A DNA stretch of 64,000 nt from assembly GCF_018617485.1 (NCBI RefSeq), contig NZ_JACSKH010000001.1, forward strand, positions 124,001 to 188,000. Reading direction: 5' to 3'. The position numbers were made by a program, and so were the translations under genes. Source of the stretch: Exiguobacterium sp. s124 (lineage in GTDB: Bacteria > Bacillota > Bacilli > Exiguobacteriales > Exiguobacteriaceae). Within the stretch, counting starts at the first letter, position 1, and every line of letters begins with the position of its first letter. Below, in pieces: positions 26,249 to 34,993 of the stretch. The notes beneath the pieces were generated by a model, which had not been told where the DNA came from, did no database searches, and saw only the letters and a program-made list of their open reading frames with translations.

Positions 26249-26280
26249 CTTTCCAAAGTGATTAAAGTCACTTCGGAAAG
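26249..26280. repeat. Long dyad upstream of the sulfide oxidoreductase gene
   Basis: CTTTCC-A-AAGTGA-TTAAAG-TCACTT-C-GGAAAG: two 6-bp arms on each side, symmetrical with a single unpaired position. There is no T-run, so it is not a simple terminator. It sits about 185 bp before the sqr start and could be a regulator site. Confidence 0.6.
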
Positions 26281-26464
26281 AGGAGAGCGTAAACAGACTT
26301 TTCAATAAACCAGTGTGTTATACAACATATATCAACAGTGTGGACGGAAATTGAGGGACTTCCCCTATATCAAATGTATACGCTTTCAAATATGCTTGAT
26401 TTGTAGAGTAGTTCACTTATTTGTCAAAAAATAACGCGTGATGAAACGGAAGGGGCTGTATAGG

Positions 26465-27658
26465 ATGCGTATGCATTATCGTATTGTCATTATCGGTGCG
26501 GGAACTGGGGGAATCAGTGTAGCGGCAAGATTGCTTCGAGAGAAGCATCATTTGAAAGATGAGATTCTACTGATTGATCCTGCCACTACCCATTATTATC
26601 AACCGTTATGGACGCTAGTCGGAGCAGGTATCGTGAAGAAAGAAGAGTCAGCCCGCCCGATGGATTCTCTCATCCCTGATGGGGCGAAGTGGTTACAAGA
26701 TCATGTAACGACATTTGATCCTGAAAACAATCAAGTCGAAACGTCAAGTCACGGAAAGATTCAATATGATTTTCTCATCGTGTCACCAGGGATTGAAATT
26801 GACTGGGGACGCATCAAAGGATTAAAAGAATCGCTTGGAACAAAAGGGGTCTGCAGTAACTACTCATACGAACACGTTGACTACACGTGGGATACACTCG
26901 AGAAGTTTACAGGAGGAACTGCATTGTTCACACATCCAGCCACTCCAGTGAAATGTGGGGGTGCCCCTCAAAAAATCATGTATCTAGCTGAAGAGTATTT
27001 AGCGAAGAAAGGGATTCGAGATTCGAGTCGAGTGGTCTTCGGTTCAGCCAATCCTGCCATTTTTGATGTTGCGAAGTATCGTGATGCATTAGAAATTGTA
27101 CTTGAACGAAAACAGATTGAAACGCATTTCCGGGTAAATCTGACGGAAATAAAAGCAGATGAAAAAATTGCGATTTTTGAAAACTTAGATTCAGGTGAAT
27201 CGTTCGAGATGAGTTATGACATGATTCATGTCACACCACCGATGCAAGCTCCAGCTTTTGTTCGAAATAGTTCATTGGCAGACTCCGGTGGTTGGGTCGA
27301 TGTCGACAAATATACACTTCAACATAAACAATTTAAAAATGTGTTCGGGTTAGGTGACTGTACGAACTTACCGACATCGAAGACAGGTGCAGCGATTCGA
27401 AAACAGGCACCTGTCGTTGTCCAAAATGTACTGGATGCAATGTATGGCCATTTGCCGATTGCTTCTTATGACGGTTATTCTTCGTGTCCGATTGTCACGG
27501 GATATGGTTCATTGATTCTAGCAGAGTTTGATTATGATAAAGTTCCACAAGAATCGATGCCGTTCAATCAAGCAAAAGAAAGACGAAGCATGTACATTTT
27601 GAAAAAAGACTTTTTACCGATTATGTACTGGAACGGCATGTTGAAAGGGACGATGTGA
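26465..27658 (+). CDS. sqr: Sulfide:quinone oxidoreductase
   Basis: 397-residue FAD disulfide reductase, peripheral membrane enzyme that oxidises sulfide to sulfane sulfur and passes electrons to the quinone pool. N-terminal FAD loop IIGAGTGGISVAAR (9-22). Candidate redox cysteines are Cys130 (GVCSNYSYEH), Cys164 (TPVKCGGAPQK) and Cys341 (CPIVTGYG). GLGDCTNLPTSKTGAA is the second FAD motif. ATG 26465 is chosen (GGAAGGGG 9 nt upstream; homologues start here) over GTG 26438. Followed 16 nt later by a DUF1641 gene, a common partnership. Confidence 0.9.
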   Translation: MRMHYRIVIIGAGTGGISVAARLLREKHHLKDEILLIDPATTHYYQPLWTLVGAGIVKKEESARPMDSLIPDGAKWLQDHVTTFDPENNQVETSSHGKIQYDFLIVSPGIEIDWGRIKGLKESLGTKGVCSNYSYEHVDYTWDTLEKFTGGTALFTHPATPVKCGGAPQKIMYLAEEYLAKKGIRDSSRVVFGSANPAIFDVAKYRDALEIVLERKQIETHFRVNLTEIKADEKIAIFENLDSGESFEMSYDMIHVTPPMQAPAFVRNSSLADSGGWVDVDKYTLQHKQFKNVFGLGDCTNLPTSKTGAAIRKQAPVVVQNVLDAMYGHLPIASYDGYSSCPIVTGYGSLILAEFDYDKVPQESMPFNQAKERRSMYILKKDFLPIMYWNGMLKGTM

Positions 27659-27674
27659 GAAAGGAGAGATCGTA

Positions 27675-28235
27675 ATGGAACGTTCTGCATTTGAAGAACA
27701 AACGGTCGAGACCGTACTGACAAGACCTGACGTTGAACAAGCACTGATTGCACTGATCGATCGTTTGCCCAAAATTGAACAGTCTCTCCGCCGTTTAGAG
27801 GATGCTGTTGATTTTGGTATGGCAACGATGAAAGATGAATCGGTAAAAGAGAAAGTTGACGCGGCCATCGACAATTCCAATATCCAAATCGAAACGCTGG
27901 AAGCGGCTATAAAACTGACCGAAAAGTTGCCGATGTTACTACAGGTGACGAATCAACTTGAGTCCATGTTCTCGTTTGTTCAAGATGTATACCACGATGA
28001 ACAAACAAAAGCATTAATTGAGCAACGGATCGAAGAGTATGCCGTGCCAGCGAAAGAGAAGGCTGAATGGACACGAGAAATGTGGACAGAAGTACAACAA
28101 CGTGTCGAACAGGATGACCGCCACATCACCCTATTTTCACTCATGCGTTGGATTAAAGAACCATCAGTTCAACACGGCCTTAAATACGTTCAAGCGACTG
28201 TTGATGTACTAAACGAACGGACAATCAAACGTTAA
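27675..28235 (+). CDS. DUF1641 protein associated with SQR
   Basis: 186 residues, soluble, strongly helical. RPDVEQALIALIDRLPKIEQ at the N-terminus and SLMRWIKEPSVQHGLKYV near the C-terminus fit DUF1641, often found beside sulfide:quinone reductases and formate dehydrogenase-like genes. Its biochemical role is unknown; proximity suggests it helps sulfide oxidation. AAAGGAGAGATCGTA precedes the ATG. Confidence 0.8.
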   Translation: MERSAFEEQTVETVLTRPDVEQALIALIDRLPKIEQSLRRLEDAVDFGMATMKDESVKEKVDAAIDNSNIQIETLEAAIKLTEKLPMLLQVTNQLESMFSFVQDVYHDEQTKALIEQRIEEYAVPAKEKAEWTREMWTEVQQRVEQDDRHITLFSLMRWIKEPSVQHGLKYVQATVDVLNERTIKR

Positions 28236-28274
28236 ACATGAATGAATCATGATGAATAGAGTTTTCAATAAATT

Positions 28275-28301
28275 AGACGTGCCTCGAGGCGCGTCTTTTT
28301 T
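28275..28301 (+). terminator. Terminator of the sqr unit
   Basis: AGACGTGCC and GGCGCGTCT arms around TCGA, then TTTTTT. Confidence 0.85.
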
Positions 28302-28323
28302 CATGAGGGAATGAAGTGCATCA

Positions 28324-28352
28324 TTTGGGTTTGTTTACCCATAGGGGTATTA
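28324..28352 (+). promoter_or_regulatory. Two-component operon promoter with CsoR/CstR-like operator in spacer
   Basis: TTGGGT (28324-28329), 17 bp, TATTAT (28347-28352). Between and overlapping the -10 lies TACCCATAGGGGTA (28335-28348), an inverted repeat with TACCC/GGGTA arms. This is the form of operators bound by CsoR-family repressors (copper- or persulfide-sensing); it also fits two back-to-back NarL-type heptamers. No csoR gene is in the window. Confidence 0.6.
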
Positions 28353-28389
28353 TGGATATAAGAACTGAAAGAGTGCGGAGGGGGTAACG

Positions 28390-29415
28390 TTGACACTACG
28401 TGACTTTGAACATCAAATATTAGACGTACTCAAAGACGGTGTGATTGTGATGGACCATGACCGAACCATCATCTCGATGAATCAATCGGCCGAACAATTG
28501 ACGGGATGGCAAATCGGTGAACCGGTTCCTTATTGTTCTTTTTGTCAGAAGAGAAACGTGAACATTGGCGAAGAACGTTGCTATTTGATTGAACATGAAC
28601 GTTCCCCATATTTCACCTCGGAGATGCCGACATACTCTGGGAACATGGTTGATGTCGAGATGAACACGGCACGCATCTTAAATGATCCGACAACCGGTGC
28701 GACATACTATCTGCTCGTCTTACGAGATTTCACAGAACGAAAACGCAGGGAAGCGCATATTTTGAGAGAACAAATGGTTCGGGAATTGATTCGGGCGAGA
28801 GAAGAGGAGCATGAACGATTGGCTCAAGAGTTACATGATGGGGTCGGGCAATCGCTGTTTAGTATTACGCTTGCCTTGAATTCACTGCAATCAGACGTCG
28901 TTGATCCCGATAAAAAAGAATATTTGAGTTCTGTCATTTCTGAAGTGAGTCTTCTAATGGATCACGTAAGAAATTATTCAAAACAGTTGAGACCAGTCGA
29001 ACTTGATCAATTTGGACTGGAATCTGCACTACACGTGTTATTTGATAGTTTTGCCACTCGGTATCCGAACGTCGCATTTCATACGGACTTCCGACTAAAG
29101 ACACGATGTGACGCTCTTGTTGAGATTAATGTATATCGGATTGTTCAAGAGGCACTTGTGAACGCGATGAAATATGCGAACCCGACACATATAGATTGTC
29201 GAATCACGGAGCATGATGGACGAATCGAATTGTTATTCTGGGATGATGGGATTGGCTTTGATTCTCGCGAAGTTTCGAAAGGGTTAGGGCTACGTCACAT
29301 GGAAGAGAGAGCAAAAACAATAGAAGGTTTGTTTCAGATCGTTTCGGTGATCGGACACGGGACTGAAATTTTAGTGTCGATTCCGAGAGAGCGAGGTCAT
29401 GATGAAACCGATTGA
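28390..29415 (+). CDS. Sensor histidine kinase, PAS with cysteine cluster, HisKA_3 type
   Basis: 341 residues without membrane helices: PAS domain (about 1-115), then HisKA_3 with the phosphoacceptor His149 in AQELHDGVGQS, and HATPase with IVQEALVNAMKYA (about 255), DDGIGFD and GLGLRHMEERA. The PAS domain carries Cys49, Cys52 and Cys64 (CSFCQKRNVNIGEERC), suggesting metal, Fe-S or thiol-based sensing, comparable in principle to the cytosolic oxygen sensor NreB. Starts with TTG preceded by GGAGGGGG. Overlaps the response regulator by 17 nt. Confidence 0.87.
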   Translation: MTLRDFEHQILDVLKDGVIVMDHDRTIISMNQSAEQLTGWQIGEPVPYCSFCQKRNVNIGEERCYLIEHERSPYFTSEMPTYSGNMVDVEMNTARILNDPTTGATYYLLVLRDFTERKRREAHILREQMVRELIRAREEEHERLAQELHDGVGQSLFSITLALNSLQSDVVDPDKKEYLSSVISEVSLLMDHVRNYSKQLRPVELDQFGLESALHVLFDSFATRYPNVAFHTDFRLKTRCDALVEINVYRIVQEALVNAMKYANPTHIDCRITEHDGRIELLFWDDGIGFDSREVSKGLGLRHMEERAKTIEGLFQIVSVIGHGTEILVSIPRERGHDETD

Positions 29416-30046
29416 TGTATTGATCGTCGATGACCATGAACTGGTTCGTCGCGGATTGAAACTGATGTTTCGTTCGAATGAGCGAATTCGTGTAGTCAGT
29501 GAAGCGGGGGAAGGAGCGGCAGCGATACAAGAAGCGATTCGAACCAGTCCAGACGTCGTTTTACTTGATATTACGATGCCGAACGGGTTGGATGGTTTTT
29601 TGACGGTTCAAGCGCTCGCTGAGGAAGTGCCTTCCGCAAAAATCATCTTACTGACGATGCACGATGAAGAGATTTATATCAAACGCGCTCTTGAACTAGG
29701 GGTACTAGGTTATATGTCGAAAAATAGCGATCCATCTCAGCTATCTGAGGGAATTGAGAGCGTATTTGAAGGAAAACGATATTACGCCACTTCGTTGACC
29801 GAGGAACAGATGGAGAGGATTGTCCTTCAAAAGAACAATCATCCGTTATTGACACGCCGGGAACTAGAAATCGTGCGGTTGTCGACTTTAGGATATAGCC
29901 ATAATGAAATCGGAGAAAAATTAGGAATCAGTCCCAAAACAGTAGAGAATCATAAAGCTCGGATTATGAACAAACTGCAGATGAAGCACCGACACGAATT
30001 GGTGCAATACGCCTTGAAAAATCATTTGATTGAAATGGAAGGATGA
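29399..30046 (+). CDS. NarL/FixJ-family response regulator
   Basis: 215 residues: receiver domain with acidic pocket DD (11-12), phosphoacceptor Asp57 in VVLLDITMPNG and the conserved Lys (about 107, GYMSKNS); C-terminal LuxR-type HTH (about 145-205, LTRRELEIVRLSTLGYSHNEIGEKLGIS region). Partner of the preceding kinase. ATG 29399 and 29402 are both possible. ATGA overlap with the next gene. Confidence 0.92.
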   Translation: MMKPIDVLIVDDHELVRRGLKLMFRSNERIRVVSEAGEGAAAIQEAIRTSPDVVLLDITMPNGLDGFLTVQALAEEVPSAKIILLTMHDEEIYIKRALELGVLGYMSKNSDPSQLSEGIESVFEGKRYYATSLTEEQMERIVLQKNNHPLLTRRELEIVRLSTLGYSHNEIGEKLGISPKTVENHKARIMNKLQMKHRHELVQYALKNHLIEMEG

Positions 30047-30426
30047 CTGAAGGTATGAAGTTAGAAGTAGAAAAAACAATCGATTCACAATATATCCAGC
30101 AGCACCTAGCGAACGAGCGGACGTTCCTCGCATGGATTCGTACTGCGATTACCGTAATTGGGATCGGTTTCTTAGTGACGAACTTTCATTATTATCGAAG
30201 CGAGAATTTGAGTGGTGCAGAACATCAATTGATCTCAGCAATCGGAATGTTATCGATTTTGTTTGGCATCAGTACAATTCTTGTAGGAACCCGTTCCTAT
30301 TTGAAAAAAGTGCATACGATTAACACGCAACAATTCAAATCTGCGAAGATGAGTCTCATTGCCTTGGCAATTGGGATGGTCTTCATCTTTTCACTAATCC
30401 TCGTCGTGAGCTACTTCTTGTTTTGA
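30043..30426 (+). CDS. DUF202 (YidH-like) membrane protein
   Basis: 127 residues: conserved N-terminal ANERTFLAWIRTAITVIGIG (about 24-43) and three membrane helices. DUF202 proteins are small inner-membrane proteins without an established function. It overlaps the response-regulator stop by 4 nt, so it is a co-translated output or accessory part of the two-component system. Confidence 0.85.
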   Translation: MTEGMKLEVEKTIDSQYIQQHLANERTFLAWIRTAITVIGIGFLVTNFHYYRSENLSGAEHQLISAIGMLSILFGISTILVGTRSYLKKVHTINTQQFKSAKMSLIALAIGMVFIFSLILVVSYFLF

Positions 30427-30434
30427 ACGCAATC

Positions 30435-30468
30435 AGGCACCGCCTCTATTACGAGGACGGTGCCTTTT
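30435..30468. terminator. Terminator between the DUF202 and SRPBCC genes
   Basis: AGGCACCG and CGGTGCCT arms with inner CCTC/GAGG pairing, followed by TTTT; convergent position. Confidence 0.75.
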
Positions 30469-30471
30469 CCG

Positions 30472-30972
30472 TTACTGCGTCACAATCGCTTCAAGACGAT
30501 CGAGTTGAGAGGTGAACCCTTCGACAGCGCCCATCTCGACGACTTGTCGGAGAGCCTCTTCATTCGGGAATTCGGAGCGGCTAATGAATAACGTGCCTTC
30601 CGATGTATCGAGAAATTCATTCGTAATCGTCATGACAGGCAAGTCCGGGTTGACGTGTCCGTCCGCATCCGAGAACGCATCCGTATAGACGATTCGTGAG
30701 TAAGGGTCGATGTCGATAAAGGTCGATTTTCCCCATGACTCCATACCGTAAAAGTCACCTTGATCTTTGTCGACACAAGTCATGCAATAATGCCAAATTC
30801 CATCTGGTTTGAAGTCGAAGCTGTATACTTTCGTCTCCCATCCAGACGGTCCCCACCATTTTTCTAAATGTGCGGGTGTCGAGAATGCTTCAAATACAAG
30901 TTGACGTGGTGCCTTGAACAGACGTTCCATGATCAATGTCGTGCCCTCTACATGTGATTTGACCGTACTCAT
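30472..30972 (-). CDS. SRPBCC/AHSA1-type ligand-binding protein
   Basis: 166 residues in the START-like AHSA1 fold: MERLFKAPRQLVFEAFSTP (about 15-33), LEKWWGPSGWET and WHYCMTC. Members bind hydrophobic ligands and are very often paired with an ArsR-type regulator, as here. ATG 30972 overlaps the arsR-like stop (ATGA); the longer open frame to 31059 lies inside the regulator gene. Ligand unknown. Confidence 0.87.
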   Translation of the reverse strand: MSTVKSHVEGTTLIMERLFKAPRQLVFEAFSTPAHLEKWWGPSGWETKVYSFDFKPDGIWHYCMTCVDKDQGDFYGMESWGKSTFIDIDPYSRIVYTDAFSDADGHVNPDLPVMTITNEFLDTSEGTLFISRSEFPNEEALRQVVEMGAVEGFTSQLDRLEAIVTQ

Positions 30973-31301
30973 GATCCATTCTCCTCTCGTTGTGACTCCG
31001 CTAAAAACGTCTCCAATCGATCGAGTCGCTCTGTTTCCCGAGCCATATAGGTCCGCCAAGCATCCAACGGTTTGAGTGCTTGAGACTTGAGTGCGTAGCG
31101 TCTTCGATTGGCATCAATGGTTACCGTGACGAGACCTGCGTCGTATAGAATTCGCAAATGCTTCGATGTCTGCGGTTGACTAATCCCAAGCTGATTTGCC
31201 ATCATTCCGACCGTCCACTCTTGTTTCCGTAACAATTCGATCATCCGCAACCGGTTCGGGTCGGCTAACGCATGAAACAAAGAAGCCAATCTCTCTTCCA
31301 T
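30969..31301 (-). CDS. ArsR-family winged-helix regulator
   Basis: 110 residues: LFHALADPNRLRMIELLRKQ (about 7-26), NQLGISQPQTSKHLRILYDAGLV recognition region (about 36-58) and a C-terminal helix. No ArsR/SmtB metal-binding cysteine motif is visible, so it probably senses a non-metal signal or the ligand of its SRPBCC partner. A perfect dyad 26 bp upstream is its likely operator. Confidence 0.88.
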   Translation of the reverse strand: MEERLASLFHALADPNRLRMIELLRKQEWTVGMMANQLGISQPQTSKHLRILYDAGLVTVTIDANRRRYALKSQALKPLDAWRTYMARETERLDRLETFLAESQREENGS

Positions 31302-31326
31302 TTTTTCGTCACCGTCCTCTTATTTC

Positions 31327-31350
31327 GAATATTCCCAATTAGGAATATTC
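31327..31350. promoter_or_regulatory. Operator-like dyad upstream of arsR/SRPBCC
   Basis: GAATATTCC-CAATTA-GGAATATTC: 9-bp perfect arms with a 6-bp centre, with another GGAATA half-site 8 bp further on. It lies between the gshF stop and the regulator start, as expected for autoregulation. Confidence 0.65.
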
Positions 31351-31364
31351 CGAAACAGGAATAC

Positions 31365-33656
31365 TCAATATTTAAACAATAAATCAAGTAGTATCTCACC
31401 AATCAATCGTTCTTTTCCCTCATAGGGGAACGCATGGATATGAATGGCGGGATTAAAATTCAGTTCGATGATGCCGTATTCAATATGCTCATCATTAAGA
31501 GATGGAATCATCATATCGACACCACAGATGGTTGCCCCGACTGACTTAGCGGCATCGACAGCAATGCGTTTATAGACGTCAGGAATTTGGTCTGTGTAGT
31601 CGATACTGTCGCCACCTGTACTGATATTAGAGTTTTCGCGCAAGAAGACACGCTCACCGACAGCGGGGATACTGTCAGGTGTCATATCTTGTGCACGTAA
31701 AAAGGAAATGACGATGTCATCGATTTCAATTTTCTCGAGTGGTGTCTTGTATCCTTTTCCGCGTAACGGGTCTTCATTTTTTGTCGCAACGAGTTGACGA
31801 ATGGAAGAGGTGCCATCTCCAGTGACGTTCGCCGGGACACGATGGAGGATGCCCGCGACTTCCTCTCCGATGACGAGGAAGCGATACTCTTTTCCAGGTA
31901 AGAATGTCTCTAGTAAAACGACATCGTCAAACGTTTTCGCATACTGAAATGCAGAGAGTGCTTCCTCATACGTCGCTCCGTCTTTAAAAATGTGAATACC
32001 GACTCCGAAGTTTGTGGACTTTGGTTTTAAGACGATGGGGTGTTTTGAAAATGAATGCCATGCCTGAGATAAATCCGATTCCTCTTGAAGTTCTACCCCT
32101 TCAGGGACACGAATGCCGTGTTCGGTGAGTACAAACTTCGTCACCGTTTTATTCTCCATCATTAAGACGGAAACATAATTGTCTTTTGATGTTTTCGTTG
32201 CCTGTTTGACGTATTCTTCGTGTTTGCCGTTTCGAATCCGAATGAACTGGTCGGAACGATCGATGACGTCGACACGATAACCACGTTTAATTGCGGATTT
32301 CATTAAGATTTGAGTAGACAGTTCCAGGTCGGCATAACCGTGGATGCGAAAACGATTTGCATAGGCGTCCTCATAAAAATGTTCTGCTTGGGCTAGGGAC
32401 CATGCGTGATAGCCTGTCTCGGTCATAATCGTCTTTAATCGGGAAGCGTACGTCCGGTCCACGTGATCAATTTTTTCGCGTACAGCGGGAAAGACATCTT
32501 CGAAGCCGAGGCCATGGTGTGTGTTGAACGCATCGATGGCATCGAAAAGTTCTGTTGCGTACGTGTGTAAAGGTATGGCGTGACCATCTCGAGTCAATAT
32601 GCTTGTAGGAGACATGCCTTCTTTGGCGACACGTTGTTGATTATTGTACGTTTCAGCTTGCCAATCGAAATAAGGTGTCTCCTCAGTAAAGGTCAAGTAC
32701 AGCAAAAACAGATGAAGGAACCGTAAATCCGAACGCGCAATTCCGGTCTTTTCAAACGGATTCAAATCAATATTGCGAATTTCGATATAATCGATGCCGT
32801 GTGCTTCGAGTTGATTTAAATCGTTACCACCTTTCGATGTTTTCAATCGGATGGGGGAGTAAAGTTCGTTCGGATTGGCAATCTCGCCTTTGGCAATGAA
32901 CCGTCTTACGTCGTCTATATAACTTGAGAGTGTCGCATAATTTGGATAAAGCGGTTCAACATTCGTATACCCACAGTCGCTATTCCGATATGACAATGCT
33001 TGTTTATTTGAAAAAGTATCTTCGTGGAGTGCTTGCATCTGACTGACACATTGTTCTTCATAACTCACATGAACGGCTGGTGTAGCACCGAACAAATAGA
33101 CGATGAGCCAACGCATCCGTAAATATTGACGAATCAACTTTAAGTAAAGCTGATCTTTGAAGTGTCGATATTGTTCAGGGGATCCTTCGTACAGTGCGGA
33201 TAACATCTCATCGGAAAACGAAAAGTTGAAATGGATTCCGGAAATGAGTTGTTTTTTCGCCCCATACTTGTGGAGCAAATGCTCCCGGTAACGGCTAGCT
33301 TCGAGTCCAGTCACACCAAAATCAGCGAGTGGAATCGTGCCACCTTCCGGCAATGCGCATGGCATAGATTGTGGCCACAGGCGTTCGTCGCCTATGTTTA
33401 GCGCCGTGATGTCGTATAGCGTTTCTAAAAAGTCATGTGCCGCCTCGATTGTCGGAAATGTCGGGGTGATGAGCTCGATTTGACTTTCCGAGAAGTCAGT
33501 CGTGATATATGGATGTGTCGCTTTATGACCGAGTGCTTTTGGATGCTTCGTAACAGCGAGTGTGCCGTCTGACGTGACCCGTAACATTTCTCGCTCGATG
33601 GCAAATTTTCCACTCGTGATGAGCTGGTGGGGTAGTTGATTAAACTGCTTCTGCAA
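31365..33656 (-). CDS. gshAB: Bifunctional glutamate-cysteine ligase / glutathione synthetase (GshF)
   Basis: 763 residues, the length of GshF fusion enzymes that make glutathione in one polypeptide. N-terminal gamma-glutamylcysteine ligase domain (about 1-480: GKFAIEREMLRV, TTDFSESQIELITP, YIEIRNIDLNPF) and C-terminal ATP-grasp glutathione synthetase domain (about 490-760: HPIVLKPKSTNFGVGIHIF, LVIGEEVAGILHR, GVDMMIPS, IIELNFNPAIHIHAFP). It starts with TTG (AAGGAAG about 10 nt upstream) and overlaps the MATE gene by 17 nt, so the two form an operon. Confidence 0.93.
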   Translation of the reverse strand: MQKQFNQLPHQLITSGKFAIEREMLRVTSDGTLAVTKHPKALGHKATHPYITTDFSESQIELITPTFPTIEAAHDFLETLYDITALNIGDERLWPQSMPCALPEGGTIPLADFGVTGLEASRYREHLLHKYGAKKQLISGIHFNFSFSDEMLSALYEGSPEQYRHFKDQLYLKLIRQYLRMRWLIVYLFGATPAVHVSYEEQCVSQMQALHEDTFSNKQALSYRNSDCGYTNVEPLYPNYATLSSYIDDVRRFIAKGEIANPNELYSPIRLKTSKGGNDLNQLEAHGIDYIEIRNIDLNPFEKTGIARSDLRFLHLFLLYLTFTEETPYFDWQAETYNNQQRVAKEGMSPTSILTRDGHAIPLHTYATELFDAIDAFNTHHGLGFEDVFPAVREKIDHVDRTYASRLKTIMTETGYHAWSLAQAEHFYEDAYANRFRIHGYADLELSTQILMKSAIKRGYRVDVIDRSDQFIRIRNGKHEEYVKQATKTSKDNYVSVLMMENKTVTKFVLTEHGIRVPEGVELQEESDLSQAWHSFSKHPIVLKPKSTNFGVGIHIFKDGATYEEALSAFQYAKTFDDVVLLETFLPGKEYRFLVIGEEVAGILHRVPANVTGDGTSSIRQLVATKNEDPLRGKGYKTPLEKIEIDDIVISFLRAQDMTPDSIPAVGERVFLRENSNISTGGDSIDYTDQIPDVYKRIAVDAAKSVGATICGVDMMIPSLNDEHIEYGIIELNFNPAIHIHAFPYEGKERLIGEILLDLLFKY

Positions 33657-34968
33657 GGGAAATCACTTCCTTTTTCGTTAATCGGACAAAGAGGGCGGAG
33701 ACAAGTCCTTTCGTGATACTTGAAATGGCGATACTCCACCAGATGGCATCGATTCCGAGATAAGGCTCAAGAACAAATGCGAGCGGGATACGGGCCACTG
33801 TGAAAATAATCGAGATGGTCGCAGGGATTTTCGGTAATCCGAGTCCTGAGAAGTATCCGTTTCCAATCATTTCAATCGATGAGAAGACGAGCGAAATGCC
33901 AATAATTCGTAAGTAACTCGCCCCAATCTCGATGGTTCGAATGTCATCGACGAATAGACCAATGAGCAAATCCGGAACGATTAAAAATACCAACATGATG
34001 AATCCCGTATAGATCATCCCGAGTCGGGTCGTTACGCGGTAACCTTCATACACACGATCTACTTTTCGTGCCCCGAGGTTTTGTCCGGTGTAGCTAGCCA
34101 TTGCTCCGTTCAAGCCACCAATCATCATGTAGGCAATCGACTCGATTTGGAGTCCGATGCGCTGTGCCGCAATCGCTTCTGTCCCATACGAACCGATCAT
34201 GCGGGCAAGAAAAATACTGATTACCGTGAACAAAATACGTTGGGTTGCCATCGGAAAACCAAGACGAAACACCTCTACATAATCAGCTCGAGTCGGCTGA
34301 ACGACTTCATCCCAACTGAACAATGTACGAGCGCGGTGCCAAAACAATCCGAACATGATGACGTTGGCGACAAGTGTCGCAAGAGCAGCCCCGATCACAC
34401 CGAGTTGGAATGGATAAATGAAAATCGGGGAGAGAATCATATTGAGGATGACACCTGTCGCATTGATACGCATCGCTGTTGTCGTATTGCCATATGCACT
34501 GAATAGACGAGCAAACAACAGATTAAAGAAAGAGAAGATGAGCATTGGAGCGCTGACGAATAAATATTCGTACGCAAGCTGCTCCACGTCGGGGGCGCCC
34601 ATATTCAAAAAGCCGATGAAGGTATGACCGAATAAAATCAGCAATGTGATGTACGAAAGACCGAGTGTTAGATTCAGACGCCTGCCGGCCCGGACATAGC
34701 GCTGAACCAGATCGAGGTCACGTCTCCCGACAGCTTGTGATACTTTGATGCCGGCGCCAACGACAATCAACGATTGAATCGCCTGGCCGAGCATGATATA
34801 AAAACTGGCCGCACCGATACTTGCCACAGCATCGCTCCCGAGCGCACCGACCCAAAACATGTCGACGAGACTATACGTAAACTGTAATAATGAGCTACCG
34901 ACGAGCGGAAGGGCGAGAGCCAGAATGACACGTTGCACGTTTCCAATCGTCAAATCGACAGTTTTCAC
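33640..34968 (-). CDS. MATE-family efflux protein
   Basis: 442 residues, 12 predicted helices. LALPLVGSSLLQFTYSLVDMFWVG (about 15-38) and its half-repeat partner are typical of MATE drug/Na+ or H+ antiporters. Start GTG 34968 is chosen because AAGGAG lies 9 nt upstream and homologues begin there; the 35 extra residues of the longer frame are not MATE-like. Overlap with gshF raises the possibility that it exports a glutathione-related or toxic compound. Confidence 0.86.
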   Translation of the reverse strand: MKTVDLTIGNVQRVILALALPLVGSSLLQFTYSLVDMFWVGALGSDAVASIGAASFYIMLGQAIQSLIVVGAGIKVSQAVGRRDLDLVQRYVRAGRRLNLTLGLSYITLLILFGHTFIGFLNMGAPDVEQLAYEYLFVSAPMLIFSFFNLLFARLFSAYGNTTTAMRINATGVILNMILSPIFIYPFQLGVIGAALATLVANVIMFGLFWHRARTLFSWDEVVQPTRADYVEVFRLGFPMATQRILFTVISIFLARMIGSYGTEAIAAQRIGLQIESIAYMMIGGLNGAMASYTGQNLGARKVDRVYEGYRVTTRLGMIYTGFIMLVFLIVPDLLIGLFVDDIRTIEIGASYLRIIGISLVFSSIEMIGNGYFSGLGLPKIPATISIIFTVARIPLAFVLEPYLGIDAIWWSIAISSITKGLVSALFVRLTKKEVISLAEAV

Positions 34969-34993
34969 GAAGCAAGACTCCTTACATTCTTTA

